The translations under genes were made by a program, and so were the position numbers. Below the pieces are notes generated by a model. It searched no databases, had not been told where the DNA came from, and saw only the letters and a program-made list of their open reading frames with translations. From Kitasatospora purpeofusca (GTDB lineage: Bacteria; Actinomycetota; Actinomycetes; Streptomycetales; Streptomycetaceae), in assembly GCF_000718025.1 (NCBI RefSeq), contig NZ_JODS01000034.1, positions 13,056 to 77,055 on the forward strand: 64,000 nt of DNA, written 5' to 3'. Shown here in pieces: positions 40,244 through 49,222 of this stretch (position 1 is its first letter; every line of letters begins with the position of its first letter).

Positions 40244-41950
40244 GTGCGAGCAGGGGCTGTGTCGGGGCGCCGGCGCGGGGGGACGGCCGCTGGGCTGTTC
40301 GGGGCGTCGTTGCTGGTCGCCGCGACGGTGCTGGGGGCGGGAGGCGCGTCCGCGCTGCCGTCCGCGCCGCCGTCCGGATCGGCCTCGCCGGGCGGACCGG
40401 GGGCCGGCGGCACCCGGGGCGACCAGGACGAGAGCAACGGCCGGAGGGACGACAAGGAGAACCGGGGGGACAAGGGCGACCGGGGCGACAAGGGGGACAA
40501 GGGGGACCGCGGCGAGGAGTCCGGTCGGCCCGGGAGCCCGGCCAGTACCTCCGGCCGCCCCACCACCACCCCGCCGTCCACCGCCGCCTCCACCCCGCCC
40601 GCCTCCGCGTCCGCATCTGCCTCCACCTCCGCCCCCGCGTCCGCCAAGCCCTCCGCCGTCGCCCGCCCCGCCCCGGCCGGTGCCGTGCTGACCGCCGCCG
40701 AGGCCGGTCCGGGTGCCGGACTGCCCACCGCGCAAGGCCTCCAGCAGGCGCTCGCCACCGTGCTCACCGACCAGAACCTCGGCACCGTCGGCCTCGCCGT
40801 CGCGGACGCCGCCGACGGCCAACTCCTCTACGGCAAGGGGGAGAACACCGCCGCCACCCCCGCCTCCACCACCAAGCTGGCCACCTCGGTCGCGGCCCTC
40901 TCGCTGATCCCGGGGGACACCCGGCTGGCCACCCGGGTCGTCAAGAACGCGGCGACCGGCGGGATCACCCTCGTGGGTGGTGGTGACCCGACGCTGACCG
41001 CGCTCCCCGCCGACCAGGTGCAGGTCGCAGGCGTCCCCGCCGACCCGGACACCGCCCCCGCCTCGCTGGACGCACTGGCCCGGCAGACCGCCGCCGCCCT
41101 CAAGGCCGCCGGCACCACCACCGTCGCGCTCGACTACGACGTCTCGCTCTACTCCGGCCCGCTGCTGCACAAGAACCACGACGGCGAGAACATCGCCGCG
41201 GTGACGCCGCTGATGGTGGACGAGGGCAAGACCGACCCGAAGAGCCTCGCCGACGCCCCCGCCCGGGTCACCGACCCGGCCGGCGCGGCCGCCGAGTCCT
41301 TCGCCAATCTGCTCAAGGCCCAGGGCGTCACCGTCCAGGGCAAGGCGAAGGCCGCCACCGCCCCGGCCGCCGCCGACGCCCCCGTGCTCGGCCGGGTGGA
41401 CTCGCCCACCATGGCCCGGCTGGTCGAGCGGATGCTGACCACCTCCGACAACACCCTCGCCGAGGCGATCGCCCGCCAGGCCGCGATCGCGGCCCACCAG
41501 CCGGCCGCCTTCGATGGCGCCGCCACCGCCGTCACCCAGGAGCTCACCCGGCTCGGCGTGCCGATGACCGGCGTGGTGCTCAACGACGGCAGCGGTCTGC
41601 ACCCCGGCAACGCGATCCCGCCGGCGGTCCTGGTCAAGCTGCTCGCCCTGGCCGCCTCGGCGCAGCACCCGACGCTGCGTCCGGTGCTGACGGGCCTGCC
41701 GATCGCCGGTTTCACCGGCACCCTCGGCAAGCGCTTCGGCGCCGGCTCCGGGGCGGCCGACGCGGCCGGTCTGGTCCGCGCCAAGACCGGCAGCCTCAGC
41801 GGCGTCAACACCCTGGCGGGCACCGTGGTGGACGCCGAGGGGAGGCTGCTCGCCTTCGCCCTGATGACCCGGACCGGCGCCCCCGTCGACACCGCCCGCG
41901 CCGCGATGGACCGGGTGGTGGCCAGGCTGGCGGCCTGCGGCTGCCACTGA
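40244..41950 (+). CDS. dacB: D-alanyl-D-alanine carboxypeptidase/endopeptidase (PBP4 type)
   Basis: A 568-residue exported penicillin-binding protein. A signal sequence (about 20-38) is followed by a 150-residue low-complexity linker containing six collagen-like Gly-Asp-Lys/Arg triplets at 75-92. The catalytic domain has SxxK as ASTTKL (about 208), SxN as TTSDNTLAEA and KTG as RAKTGSLSG. It trims or cleaves peptidoglycan stem peptides outside the membrane. GTG 40244 has AAAGGGG at an 8-nt spacing; GTG 40220 has a poorer site. Followed by the zinc metalloprotease gene and tilS, the usual streptomycete order. Confidence 0.93.
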   Translation: MRAGAVSGRRRGGTAAGLFGASLLVAATVLGAGGASALPSAPPSGSASPGGPGAGGTRGDQDESNGRRDDKENRGDKGDRGDKGDKGDRGEESGRPGSPASTSGRPTTTPPSTAASTPPASASASASTSAPASAKPSAVARPAPAGAVLTAAEAGPGAGLPTAQGLQQALATVLTDQNLGTVGLAVADAADGQLLYGKGENTAATPASTTKLATSVAALSLIPGDTRLATRVVKNAATGGITLVGGGDPTLTALPADQVQVAGVPADPDTAPASLDALARQTAAALKAAGTTTVALDYDVSLYSGPLLHKNHDGENIAAVTPLMVDEGKTDPKSLADAPARVTDPAGAAAESFANLLKAQGVTVQGKAKAATAPAAADAPVLGRVDSPTMARLVERMLTTSDNTLAEAIARQAAIAAHQPAAFDGAATAVTQELTRLGVPMTGVVLNDGSGLHPGNAIPPAVLVKLLALAASAQHPTLRPVLTGLPIAGFTGTLGKRFGAGSGAADAAGLVRAKTGSLSGVNTLAGTVVDAEGRLLAFALMTRTGAPVDTARAAMDRVVARLAACGCH

Positions 41951-42033
41951 GCGGCCACGGGTCGGCCACCGGGCCGCCATTGACCGCCCGTTCCGGCTCC
42001 CCCAGGCGCACGGGAGCACGTACGGTAAAGGGC

Positions 42034-43212
42034 ATGACGAGCGCGAGCGGCGGGGCCGACATGGTCGACTGGAATCTCGCGGTCGCGACCGCGACCAGGC
42101 TGGTGCGGCCGGGGCCGGAGGTGAGCCGGGCCGAGGCGGCCGCGGTGGTCGCCGAACTGCGCCGGCACGCCCTGGCGGCGGAGGAGCACGTCCGGGAGTT
42201 CACCGGCATGCGGTCCAGCAGCCTGGCCGAGGCCGCCGCGACCCCGGTGCTGATCGTGGACCGCCCCGGCTGGGTGCGGGCCAATGTGGCGGGCTTCCGC
42301 ACCATCGTCCAGCCGCTGGTGGAGAAGCTCCAGGCGCGCCGGACGGGCGGTTCGGCCTCCGCCGTGCTCGGCACGGTGGGGGAGAAGGCCACCGGTATCG
42401 AGGTCGGCGCGCTGCTGGCCTTCCTCTCGACCAAGGTGCTCGGCCAGTACGAGACCTTCGCCCCGGCCGAGCCCTCGCTGGAGGCGCCGGACAGCCCGGC
42501 CGCGCTGTTCGACAAGCCCCGGCTGGGCCCCGAGGGCCCCGGTCCGGGCCGGCTGCTGCTGGTGGCGCCCAACATCGTCCACGTCGAGCGGGAGCTGGAC
42601 GTCGACCCGGCCGACTTCCGGCTCTGGGTCTGCCTGCACGAGGAGACCCACCGCACCCAGTTCACCGCGGTGCCCTGGCTGCGCGACCACATCCAGTCCG
42701 AGGTGCAGTCCTTCCTGGCCGAGACGGACGTCGACCCCGGCGCGCTGGTGGAGCGGCTGCGGGACGCGGCCGGCTCGCTCGGCGCCGGTCTGCCCGGCCT
42801 CGGCGGCCGCGGCGGCGACGCCCCGTCGGCCGGCCTGCTGGAGATCGTCCAGTCGCCGGCCCAGCGGGAGATCCTCGGCCGGCTGACCGCCGTGATGTCC
42901 CTGCTGGAGGGGCACGCGGACGTGGTGATGGACGGCGTGGGCCCGGCCGTGGTGCCGAGCGTCGCCGAGATCCGGGAGAAGTTCCAGCAGCGCCGGGACC
43001 GCGGCGCCAACCGGCTGGACCTGGTGCTGCGCCGGCTGCTCGGGATGGACGCCAAGCTCCGCCAGTACCAGGACGGGGCGGTCTTCGTCCGGGGTGTGGT
43101 CGAACGGGTCGGCATGGAGGGCTTCAACCGGGTCTGGACCTCGCCGAACACCCTGCCGACCAAGGACGAGATCCACGACCCCGCCGCCTGGGTCGCCCGG
43201 GTGGGCCGCTGA
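42034..43212 (+). CDS. Zinc-dependent metalloprotease family protein (DUF2342)
   Basis: A 392-residue protein of the actinobacterial family annotated as zinc-dependent metalloprotease or F420-associated protein. Key features: CLHEETHRTQF (HExxH with both His) and a downstream EGHADVVMDGVG with a third ligand candidate, then a TSPNTLPTKDEIHDPAAWVARV C-terminus. No signal peptide, so cytoplasmic. Substrate unknown. ATG 42034 follows TACGGT by 7 nt with AAAGGG too close to act as a ribosome site, suggesting a leaderless start. Confidence 0.88.
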   Translation: MTSASGGADMVDWNLAVATATRLVRPGPEVSRAEAAAVVAELRRHALAAEEHVREFTGMRSSSLAEAAATPVLIVDRPGWVRANVAGFRTIVQPLVEKLQARRTGGSASAVLGTVGEKATGIEVGALLAFLSTKVLGQYETFAPAEPSLEAPDSPAALFDKPRLGPEGPGPGRLLLVAPNIVHVERELDVDPADFRLWVCLHEETHRTQFTAVPWLRDHIQSEVQSFLAETDVDPGALVERLRDAAGSLGAGLPGLGGRGGDAPSAGLLEIVQSPAQREILGRLTAVMSLLEGHADVVMDGVGPAVVPSVAEIREKFQQRRDRGANRLDLVLRRLLGMDAKLRQYQDGAVFVRGVVERVGMEGFNRVWTSPNTLPTKDEIHDPAAWVARVGR

Positions 43213-43225
43213 CGGCCCCGTCCGG

Positions 43226-43251
43226 GCGGGACCGGGAGGCGGGACCGGGAG
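43226..43251 (+). repeat. 13-bp tandem duplication
   Basis: Two exact copies of GCGGGACCGGGAG after the metalloprotease stop codon. Confidence 0.9.
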
Positions 43252-43482
43252 GCGGTCGGATCCGTTCGCACGAGTGGTCCAGTCGTGCACATGGCGGGTG
43301 AAGATACGTTTCTTCATTCACCCGAACGTGGGACGGTGGTCGTACCGGTGGCGCGGGTGGCGTAGCGGGTGCCTCCTTTCTGCCACCATCTGTGAGCGCC
43401 CGGTAACAGGGTGCTCATGGAAGCGCGGTCCCCGCCGCGCCCACCGCAGTCCTGTCCCCCCTCCGTCGAGGAGTCGTCCGCC

Positions 43483-44622
43483 GTGGGCCCACACCCCGCT
43501 GTAGCCGCGATACGCCTGGCCGTACGCCGCACCCTCGCCGACCTCGCCGCCGAGGCCGGCTCCACCTTCACCGCGCCGGCCCGCGAGCCGCGCGAGCGCG
43601 TCCCCGGCGTGCCGGTGGCCGCCGCCGCGCTGTCGGCCGCCGTCGGCACCACGCTGATCGGCAACGCCCACCGCCACCCCTCCGGGCTGCCCCGCACCCC
43701 CGCCGCGCCCGGCTCGCCGCTGGTCCTGGTCGCCGTCAGTGGCGGCGCGGACTCCATGGCGCTCGCCATCGCCGCCGCCTTCGAGGCCCCCAAGATCGGT
43801 CTGCGGGTCGGCGCCGTCACCGTCGACCACGGCCTCCAGTCGGGCTCCGCCGAGCGGGCCGGCCAGGTCGCCGACCGGCTGCGCGAGCTCGGCCTCGACC
43901 CGGTCGAGGCGGTCGCCGTCCGGGTCGGCCGCGAGGGCGGTCCCGAGGCCGCCGCCAGGGACGCCCGGTACGCGGCCCTGGACGCCGCCGCCGAGCGCCA
44001 CCGCGCGGTCGCCGTCCTGCTCGGCCACACCCGCGACGACCAGGCCGAGACCGTCCTGCTGGGCCTGGCCCGGGGGTCCGGCGCCCGCTCGCTGGCCGGC
44101 ATGCCGGCCCAGAAGGGCCGCTACCGCCGCCCGCTGCTGGAGCTCGACCGGGCCGCCACCCGGCAGGCCTGCTCCGCCCAGGCGATCCAGGTCTGGGACG
44201 ACCCGCACAACTGCGACCCGGCCTACACCCGCTCCCGGGTCCGCCACGAGGTGCTGCCGGTGCTGGAGAAGCACCTGGGCGGCGGCGTGGTCGAGGCCCT
44301 CGCCCGCACCGCCCGGCTGTTCCGCGACGACGCCGACGCCCTGGACCAGTGGGCCGCGCTGGCCGAGCGCGACATCCGTACGGGCGAAGGCACCCTGGAC
44401 GCCGGGAAACTCTCCGAGCTGCCCCCCGCCGTGCGCCGCCGGGTGCTGCGCCGGGCCGCGCTGCGGGCGGGCTGTCCGGCCGGGGACCTCTTCGCCCGGC
44501 ACCTGGAGACGATCGACCTGCTGGTCACCGGATGGCGGGGTCAGGGACCCCTGCACCTACCCGGGGGCGTCGAAGCCACCCGGCGGTGTGGCACGCTGGT
44601 CTTTCGGCGGCAGGGCGACTGA
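43483..44622 (+). CDS. tilS: tRNA(Ile)-lysidine synthase
   Basis: A 379-residue PP-loop enzyme that changes C34 of tRNA-Ile(CAU) to lysidine. ATP site is VAVSGGADSMALAIA, followed by VTVDHGLQSGSAERA and LLGHTRDDQAETVLLGLARGSG, and the tRNA-binding RSRVRHEVLPVL. An extra N-terminal segment of about 80 residues precedes the PP-loop, as in streptomycete homologues. GTG 43483 is preceded by GAGGAG. Leads the tilS-hpt-ftsH-folE block found across bacteria. Confidence 0.94.
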   Translation: MGPHPAVAAIRLAVRRTLADLAAEAGSTFTAPAREPRERVPGVPVAAAALSAAVGTTLIGNAHRHPSGLPRTPAAPGSPLVLVAVSGGADSMALAIAAAFEAPKIGLRVGAVTVDHGLQSGSAERAGQVADRLRELGLDPVEAVAVRVGREGGPEAAARDARYAALDAAAERHRAVAVLLGHTRDDQAETVLLGLARGSGARSLAGMPAQKGRYRRPLLELDRAATRQACSAQAIQVWDDPHNCDPAYTRSRVRHEVLPVLEKHLGGGVVEALARTARLFRDDADALDQWAALAERDIRTGEGTLDAGKLSELPPAVRRRVLRRAALRAGCPAGDLFARHLETIDLLVTGWRGQGPLHLPGGVEATRRCGTLVFRRQGD

Positions 44623-44692
44623 CGGGCGGGTATGCCCGGGGGAGCCGGCCACCGGCCATCCAGACCCCGACACGTTTGAGGACGTATCCCCG

Positions 44693-45247
44693 GTGGACCA
44701 GAACGACATGGGCGCTGACCTCGCGAAGGTGCTCATCAGCAAGGACGAGATCGACGCGAAGCTCCTGGAGCTGGCCGAGCGCATCGACCGGGACTACGCA
44801 GGCAAGGACCTGCTGATCGTCGGCGTCCTCAAGGGGGCCGTGATGGTCATGGCCGACCTCGCCCGTGCCCTGCACTCGCAGGTGACCATGGACTGGATGG
44901 CGGTCTCCTCCTACGGGATGGGCACCAAGTCCTCCGGTGTGGTCCGGATCCTGAAGGACCTGGACACCGACATCGCCGGCCGCGACGTGCTGATCGTCGA
45001 GGACATCATCGACTCCGGCCTGACGCTGTCCTGGCTGCTCGGCAACCTGGGCTCGCGCGGCCCGGCCTCGCTGGAGGTCTGCACCCTGCTGCGCAAGCCG
45101 GACGCGGCCAAGGTCGAGATCGACGTCAAGTACGTCGGCTTCGACATCCCCAACGAGTTCGTGGTCGGCTACGGTCTCGACTACGCGGAGAAGCTCCGCA
45201 ACCTCCCCTTCATCGGCACCCTCGCCCCGCACGTCTACGGCGGCTGA
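44693..45247 (+). CDS. hpt: Hypoxanthine phosphoribosyltransferase
   Basis: A 184-residue purine-salvage enzyme. The PRPP motif is VLIVEDIIDSGLTL, with flanking MDWMAVSSYGMGTKSSGVVRILKDLD and a nucleotide-contact VKYVGFDIPNEFVVGYGLDY. GTG 44693 has GAGGA upstream; an internal ATG six codons later is possible. Follows tilS by 70 nt and ends at a perfect palindromic terminator before ftsH. Confidence 0.95.
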   Translation: MDQNDMGADLAKVLISKDEIDAKLLELAERIDRDYAGKDLLIVGVLKGAVMVMADLARALHSQVTMDWMAVSSYGMGTKSSGVVRILKDLDTDIAGRDVLIVEDIIDSGLTLSWLLGNLGSRGPASLEVCTLLRKPDAAKVEIDVKYVGFDIPNEFVVGYGLDYAEKLRNLPFIGTLAPHVYGG

Positions 45248-45262
45248 GAACCCGTTCGGACG

Positions 45263-45294
45263 ACGGGCGGGAACAGGATCCTGTTCCCGCCCGT
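45263..45294 (+). terminator. Perfect 32-bp palindrome after hpt
   Basis: Two 16-nt arms (left ACGGGCGGGAACAGGA) with no spacer, 16 nt after the hpt stop. As RNA it folds to a hairpin with a minimal loop. No T-run. Confidence 0.7.
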
Positions 45295-45447
45295 TGGATC
45301 GGGGGACCATAGAAGAACGTCGTATCGCCGTGCTCCCGCCACGTGGGGGGCGTACTGCGGTACGGTCCAATAAAACCGCTCTTCACATGAGCACTGACTG
45401 ACCGAATGCGCCGGTGGCCCACAGCCCCGCGGCGCCGTTGAGTGGCA

Positions 45448-45480
45448 GGAGGGACGGGGCGGCAACGCCCCGCATGGATG
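45448..45480 (+). promoter_or_regulatory. ftsH ribosome site with a bridging hairpin
   Basis: GGAGGG (45448-45453) is 24 nt from ATG 45478, too far for normal use. In between, CGGGGCG (45455-45461) and CGCCCCG (45466-45472) form a 7-bp stem with a GCAA tetraloop. With the 18-nt hairpin folded, 6 nt remain between Shine-Dalgarno and ATG, the normal spacing. Confidence 0.6.
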
Positions 45481-47529
45481 GACGTTAAGCGATACTTCCG
45501 TGCGCCGATCATGTGGATCGTGCTGGCCGTCCTCGCCGTCATCGTGCTGATGCAGGTCGTTTCGGATTCGAACGGCTACAAGACGGTGGACACCGGGCAG
45601 GTCGTCGCAGCGATCGACGCGAAGCAGGTCAAGTCGGCGCAGATCACCACGGGTGACTCGAACACGATCAAGATTCAGCTCAAGGACGGCGCGAAGCTGC
45701 CCGCAGTGGGCACCGGCAAGCCGCAGTCCGGCAGCAAGTTCCAGGCCTCCTACATCGGGGACCAGGGCGTCGGCATCGCCGACAAGCTGCAGGCGCAGAT
45801 CAACGACAACGACCAGAGCACGCTGACCGAGGGCTACACCGTCAGCCCCGAGAAGCAGAGCACCCTCGTCAGCCTCCTGCTGTCGATGCTGCCGATCGTG
45901 ATCATCGTGCTGGTCTTCCTGTTCCTGATGAACCAGATGCAGGGCGGCGGCTCGCGCGTCATGCAGTTCGGCAAGTCCAAGGCGAAGCTGCTCACCAAGG
46001 ACACCCCGAAGACCACCTTCTCCGACGTCGCTGGCGCGGACGAGGCGGTCGAGGAGCTCCACGAGATCAAGGAGTTCCTCCAGGAGCCGGCCAAGTTCCA
46101 GGCCGTCGGCGCCAAGATCCCCAAGGGTGTGCTGCTCTACGGCCCGCCCGGGACCGGCAAGACCCTGCTGGCGCGCGCCGTCGCGGGCGAGGCCGGGGTG
46201 CCGTTCTACTCGATCTCCGGTTCCGACTTCGTCGAGATGTTCGTCGGTGTCGGCGCCAGCCGGGTCCGCGACCTCTTCGAGCAGGCCAAGGCGAACGCCC
46301 CGGCGATCGTCTTCGTCGACGAGATCGACGCCGTCGGCCGGCACCGCGGTGCGGGTCTCGGCGGCGGCCACGACGAGCGCGAGCAGACCCTCAACCAGCT
46401 GCTGGTCGAGATGGACGGCTTCGACGTCAAGGGCGGCGTCATCCTGATCGCCGCCACCAACCGCCCGGACATCCTGGACCCGGCGCTGCTGCGCCCGGGC
46501 CGCTTCGACCGTCAGATCGCGGTCGAGCGCCCCGACCTCCAGGGCCGTCTGGACATCCTCAAGGTGCACCAGAAGGGCAAGCCGATCGCGCCCGACGTCG
46601 ACCTCTCGGCCGTCGCCAAGCGCACCCCCGGCTTCACCGGTGCCGATCTGTCGAACGTCCTGAACGAGGCGGCGCTGCTGACCGCCCGCTCGGACAAGAA
46701 GCTGATCGACAACAACATCCTGGACGAGGCCATCGACCGCGTCGTGGCGGGTCCGCAGAAGCGCACGCGGATCATGTCCGACCGGGAGAAGAAGATCACC
46801 GCGTACCACGAGGGCGGTCACGCCCTGGTCGCGGCGGCCTGCCAGTACAGCGACCCGGTGCACAAGATCACGATCCTGTCCCGCGGCCGGGCCCTCGGCT
46901 ACACCATGGTGCTGCCGGAGGAGGACAAGTACTCCACCACCCGCAACGAGATGCTCGACCAGCTGGCCTACATGCTGGGCGGGCGCGCGGCGGAGGAGCT
47001 GGTCTTCCACGACCCGACCACCGGTGCCTCGAACGACATCGAGAAGGCCACCGCCACCGCGCGGGCCATGGTCACCCAGTACGGCATGACCGAGCGCCTC
47101 GGTGCCATCAAGTTCGGCAGCGACGCCTCGGAGCCGTTCCTGGGCCGTGAGATGGGCCACCAGCGCGACTACTCGGAAGAGGTCGCCGGGCTGGTCGACG
47201 AAGAGGTCAAGAAGCTCATCGAGAGCGCGCACAACGAGGCCTGGGAGATCCTGGTCGAGAACCGCGACGTGCTCGACAACCTGGTCCTGGAGCTCCTCGA
47301 GAAGGAGACCCTCAACAAGGAGCAGATCGCCGAGATCTTCGCGCCGATCGTCAAGCGCCCGACCCGTCCGGCCTGGACCGGCTCCGCCCGTCGGACGCCG
47401 TCCACCCGCCCGCCGGTGCAGTCGCCCAAGGAGCTGGCGCTCACCAACGGCGCCAGCGCCACCGAGGCCGCTCCGGCCGACGTGGTCAAGCTCCCGCAGC
47501 TGCCGGTCGAGCCGCCCACCGAGGGCTGA
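45478..47529 (+). CDS. ftsH: FtsH membrane-bound AAA+ zinc protease
   Basis: A 683-residue protease that degrades misfolded and short-lived membrane and soluble proteins. Two helices (about 9-25 and 138-155) flank an extracytoplasmic domain. AAA module: Walker A GPPGTGKT, Walker B IVFVDEID, SRH region RPGRFDRQIAVERPD. The zinc site is HEGGH (about 444-448). The C-terminal tail is a Pro/Ala/Thr extension. Start ATG 45478 gives the usual MDVKRYFR N-terminus; an in-frame GTG at 45442 has no ribosome site. Upstream of folE. Confidence 0.95.
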   Translation: MDVKRYFRAPIMWIVLAVLAVIVLMQVVSDSNGYKTVDTGQVVAAIDAKQVKSAQITTGDSNTIKIQLKDGAKLPAVGTGKPQSGSKFQASYIGDQGVGIADKLQAQINDNDQSTLTEGYTVSPEKQSTLVSLLLSMLPIVIIVLVFLFLMNQMQGGGSRVMQFGKSKAKLLTKDTPKTTFSDVAGADEAVEELHEIKEFLQEPAKFQAVGAKIPKGVLLYGPPGTGKTLLARAVAGEAGVPFYSISGSDFVEMFVGVGASRVRDLFEQAKANAPAIVFVDEIDAVGRHRGAGLGGGHDEREQTLNQLLVEMDGFDVKGGVILIAATNRPDILDPALLRPGRFDRQIAVERPDLQGRLDILKVHQKGKPIAPDVDLSAVAKRTPGFTGADLSNVLNEAALLTARSDKKLIDNNILDEAIDRVVAGPQKRTRIMSDREKKITAYHEGGHALVAAACQYSDPVHKITILSRGRALGYTMVLPEEDKYSTTRNEMLDQLAYMLGGRAAEELVFHDPTTGASNDIEKATATARAMVTQYGMTERLGAIKFGSDASEPFLGREMGHQRDYSEEVAGLVDEEVKKLIESAHNEAWEILVENRDVLDNLVLELLEKETLNKEQIAEIFAPIVKRPTRPAWTGSARRTPSTRPPVQSPKELALTNGASATEAAPADVVKLPQLPVEPPTEG

Positions 47530-47648
47530 TCAACCGCTCAACTGCGCGCATGGCCGGAATGGATGCCGCGTCACTAGGGTTTGTACCCTGGAGGCGCGGC
47601 ATCCGTGCTGTTCAACCCCGTGTTCGCCAACGAGTTAGCGAGGCCCGC

Positions 47649-48254
47649 ATGATCGACCCGGTGACGCTCGACGGTCCCCCCACCGTCGGCACGTTCGACC
47701 AGAAGCGGGCCGAGAACGCGATCCGTGAACTCCTGCTCGCGGTCGGTGAGGACCCGGACCGCGAGGGCCTGCTGGACACCCCCGCCCGGGTGGCGCGGGC
47801 CTACAAGGAGATATTCGCGGGCCTCTGGCAGGAGCCCGAGGACGTCCTGACCACCACCTTCGACCTCGGCCACGACGAGATGGTGCTGGTCAAGGACATC
47901 GAGCTGACCTCCGTCTGCGAGCACCACCTGGTGCCGTTCCGGGGTGTCGCGCACGTCGGGTACATCCCGTCCCCCAGCGGCAAGATCACCGGCCTGTCCA
48001 AGCTGGCCCGGCTGGTCGACGTCTACGCCCGCCGGCCGCAGGTGCAGGAGCGGCTCACCAGCCAGGTCGCCGACGCGCTGATGCGGATCCTGGAGCCGCG
48101 CGGCGCGATCGTGGTCGTGGAGTGCGAGCACATGTGCATGTCGATGCGGGGCATCCGCAAGCCCGGCGCCAAGACCATCACCTCCTGCGTGCGCGGACAG
48201 CTGCGCGACCCGGCCTCCCGGGCCGAGGCGATGAGCCTCATCATCGGGCGCTGA
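47649..48254 (+). CDS. folE: GTP cyclohydrolase I
   Basis: A 201-residue enzyme making dihydroneopterin triphosphate, first step of folate synthesis. Zinc and active-site motifs are SVCEHHLVPFRGVAHVGYIP, ITGLSKLARLVD and VVECEHMCMSMRGI. GAGG lies 6 nt before ATG 47649; the in-frame extension upstream is not supported. Folate genes folP, folB and folK lie 4.5-7 kb downstream, so the pathway is grouped but interrupted. Confidence 0.96.
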   Translation: MIDPVTLDGPPTVGTFDQKRAENAIRELLLAVGEDPDREGLLDTPARVARAYKEIFAGLWQEPEDVLTTTFDLGHDEMVLVKDIELTSVCEHHLVPFRGVAHVGYIPSPSGKITGLSKLARLVDVYARRPQVQERLTSQVADALMRILEPRGAIVVVECEHMCMSMRGIRKPGAKTITSCVRGQLRDPASRAEAMSLIIGR

Positions 48255-48307
48255 CCGGGTCGCGACGGCTCCGCACGGGCGGCCGGGGGGGCCGCCGGGG
48301 GGTGTGC

Positions 48308-49096
48308 TCAGAGCGGCTCGGGCCCGGCGTGCGGCGGGGCCGGGGTGCCCAGCGCGTCGCGCCGGGCGGGCATCCGCAGCCGCACCATCCGCCGCCAGCC
48401 GTACAGCAGGTCGTAGAGGTAGAGCACGTGCAGGCCGGCCGTGACCACGGCCAGCTGCCAGCGCGGCCAGGCGAGGATCCGGGCCATCCGGGACGTCACC
48501 GCCAGCCCGACGTCCCGGTGGGTGCGGATCTCGCCCCGGGCGCAGGTCTCCAGGACGTGCCGGATGTACGGCCCGTGGCCCGCCGCGGACAGCCGCAGCA
48601 GCTCCTCGTGGCAGTAGGCGAGATGGTTGTCCTCGTCCGCCGAGATCATCCGCATCGCCCGGCCGAGGTCGGGGTTGTCCCCGTACACCTTGACCAGCTG
48701 GCGCATCTGCTCGGCCGCCCGCTGCTCGGTCACCCGGCTGTGCGCCAGATAGGTGATGATCTCGCGCTCGGTCAGCGGGATGTCCGTGGTGAGCCGCTCG
48801 TGGGCGAGGCCGACGCCCTGCCGCTCCAGCAGCATGCAGTAGTCGGCCTCGGCGGGGACGTCGACCTTGGGCAGGCCGCGCTTGTGCAGCAGCTGGGTGA
48901 AGATCCGGCCGTGCTTGCGCTCGTCGGCGCCGTGCCGGGCGATCTTCGGGGCGAGGACCGGGTCACGGGTGAGTTCGGTGATCCGCTCGTTCTCCCAGCC
49001 GCCCTGGTCCTCGCCGCCGGCGGCGATGCTGCAGAACAACTGGTAGGCCTCGTCGTTCCGGTAGATCTCCTCGAAGAGCGATCGGGTACTGAGCAT
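48308..49096 (-). CDS. Ferritin-like di-iron domain protein with C-terminal helix
   Basis: A 262-residue protein. Helices carry metal-type ligands in ARHGADERKHGRIF and MISADEDNHLAYCHEELLRL (Glu and His pairs as in ferritin-like carboxylate bundles). A C-terminal hydrophobic stretch (WQLAVVTAGLHVLYLYDLLYG) is followed by basic residues, so it may attach to the membrane. GGAGG is 4 nt before ATG 49096. Substrate unknown. Opposite in direction to the folate genes around it. Confidence 0.8.
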   Translation of the reverse strand: MLSTRSLFEEIYRNDEAYQLFCSIAAGGEDQGGWENERITELTRDPVLAPKIARHGADERKHGRIFTQLLHKRGLPKVDVPAEADYCMLLERQGVGLAHERLTTDIPLTEREIITYLAHSRVTEQRAAEQMRQLVKVYGDNPDLGRAMRMISADEDNHLAYCHEELLRLSAAGHGPYIRHVLETCARGEIRTHRDVGLAVTSRMARILAWPRWQLAVVTAGLHVLYLYDLLYGWRRMVRLRMPARRDALGTPAPPHAGPEPL

Positions 49097-49222
49097 GGGG
49101 CCTCCTGCCCGGATCAGGGACCGCCCCGGCGGTCGGCCGGGGCGGTCGCGATACGTCCCCCGCGGCGGCGCGCGCTGCGCCCGACCCGCCGGTAATCACT
49201 CAGGTGTCCTAGCGGCAGGGCG

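Noticed and set aside
45442..45477. GTG 45442 as the ftsH start
   Set aside because: No ribosome site, and the extension contains the GGAGGG used for the downstream ATG; the N-terminus from ATG 45478 matches the family.
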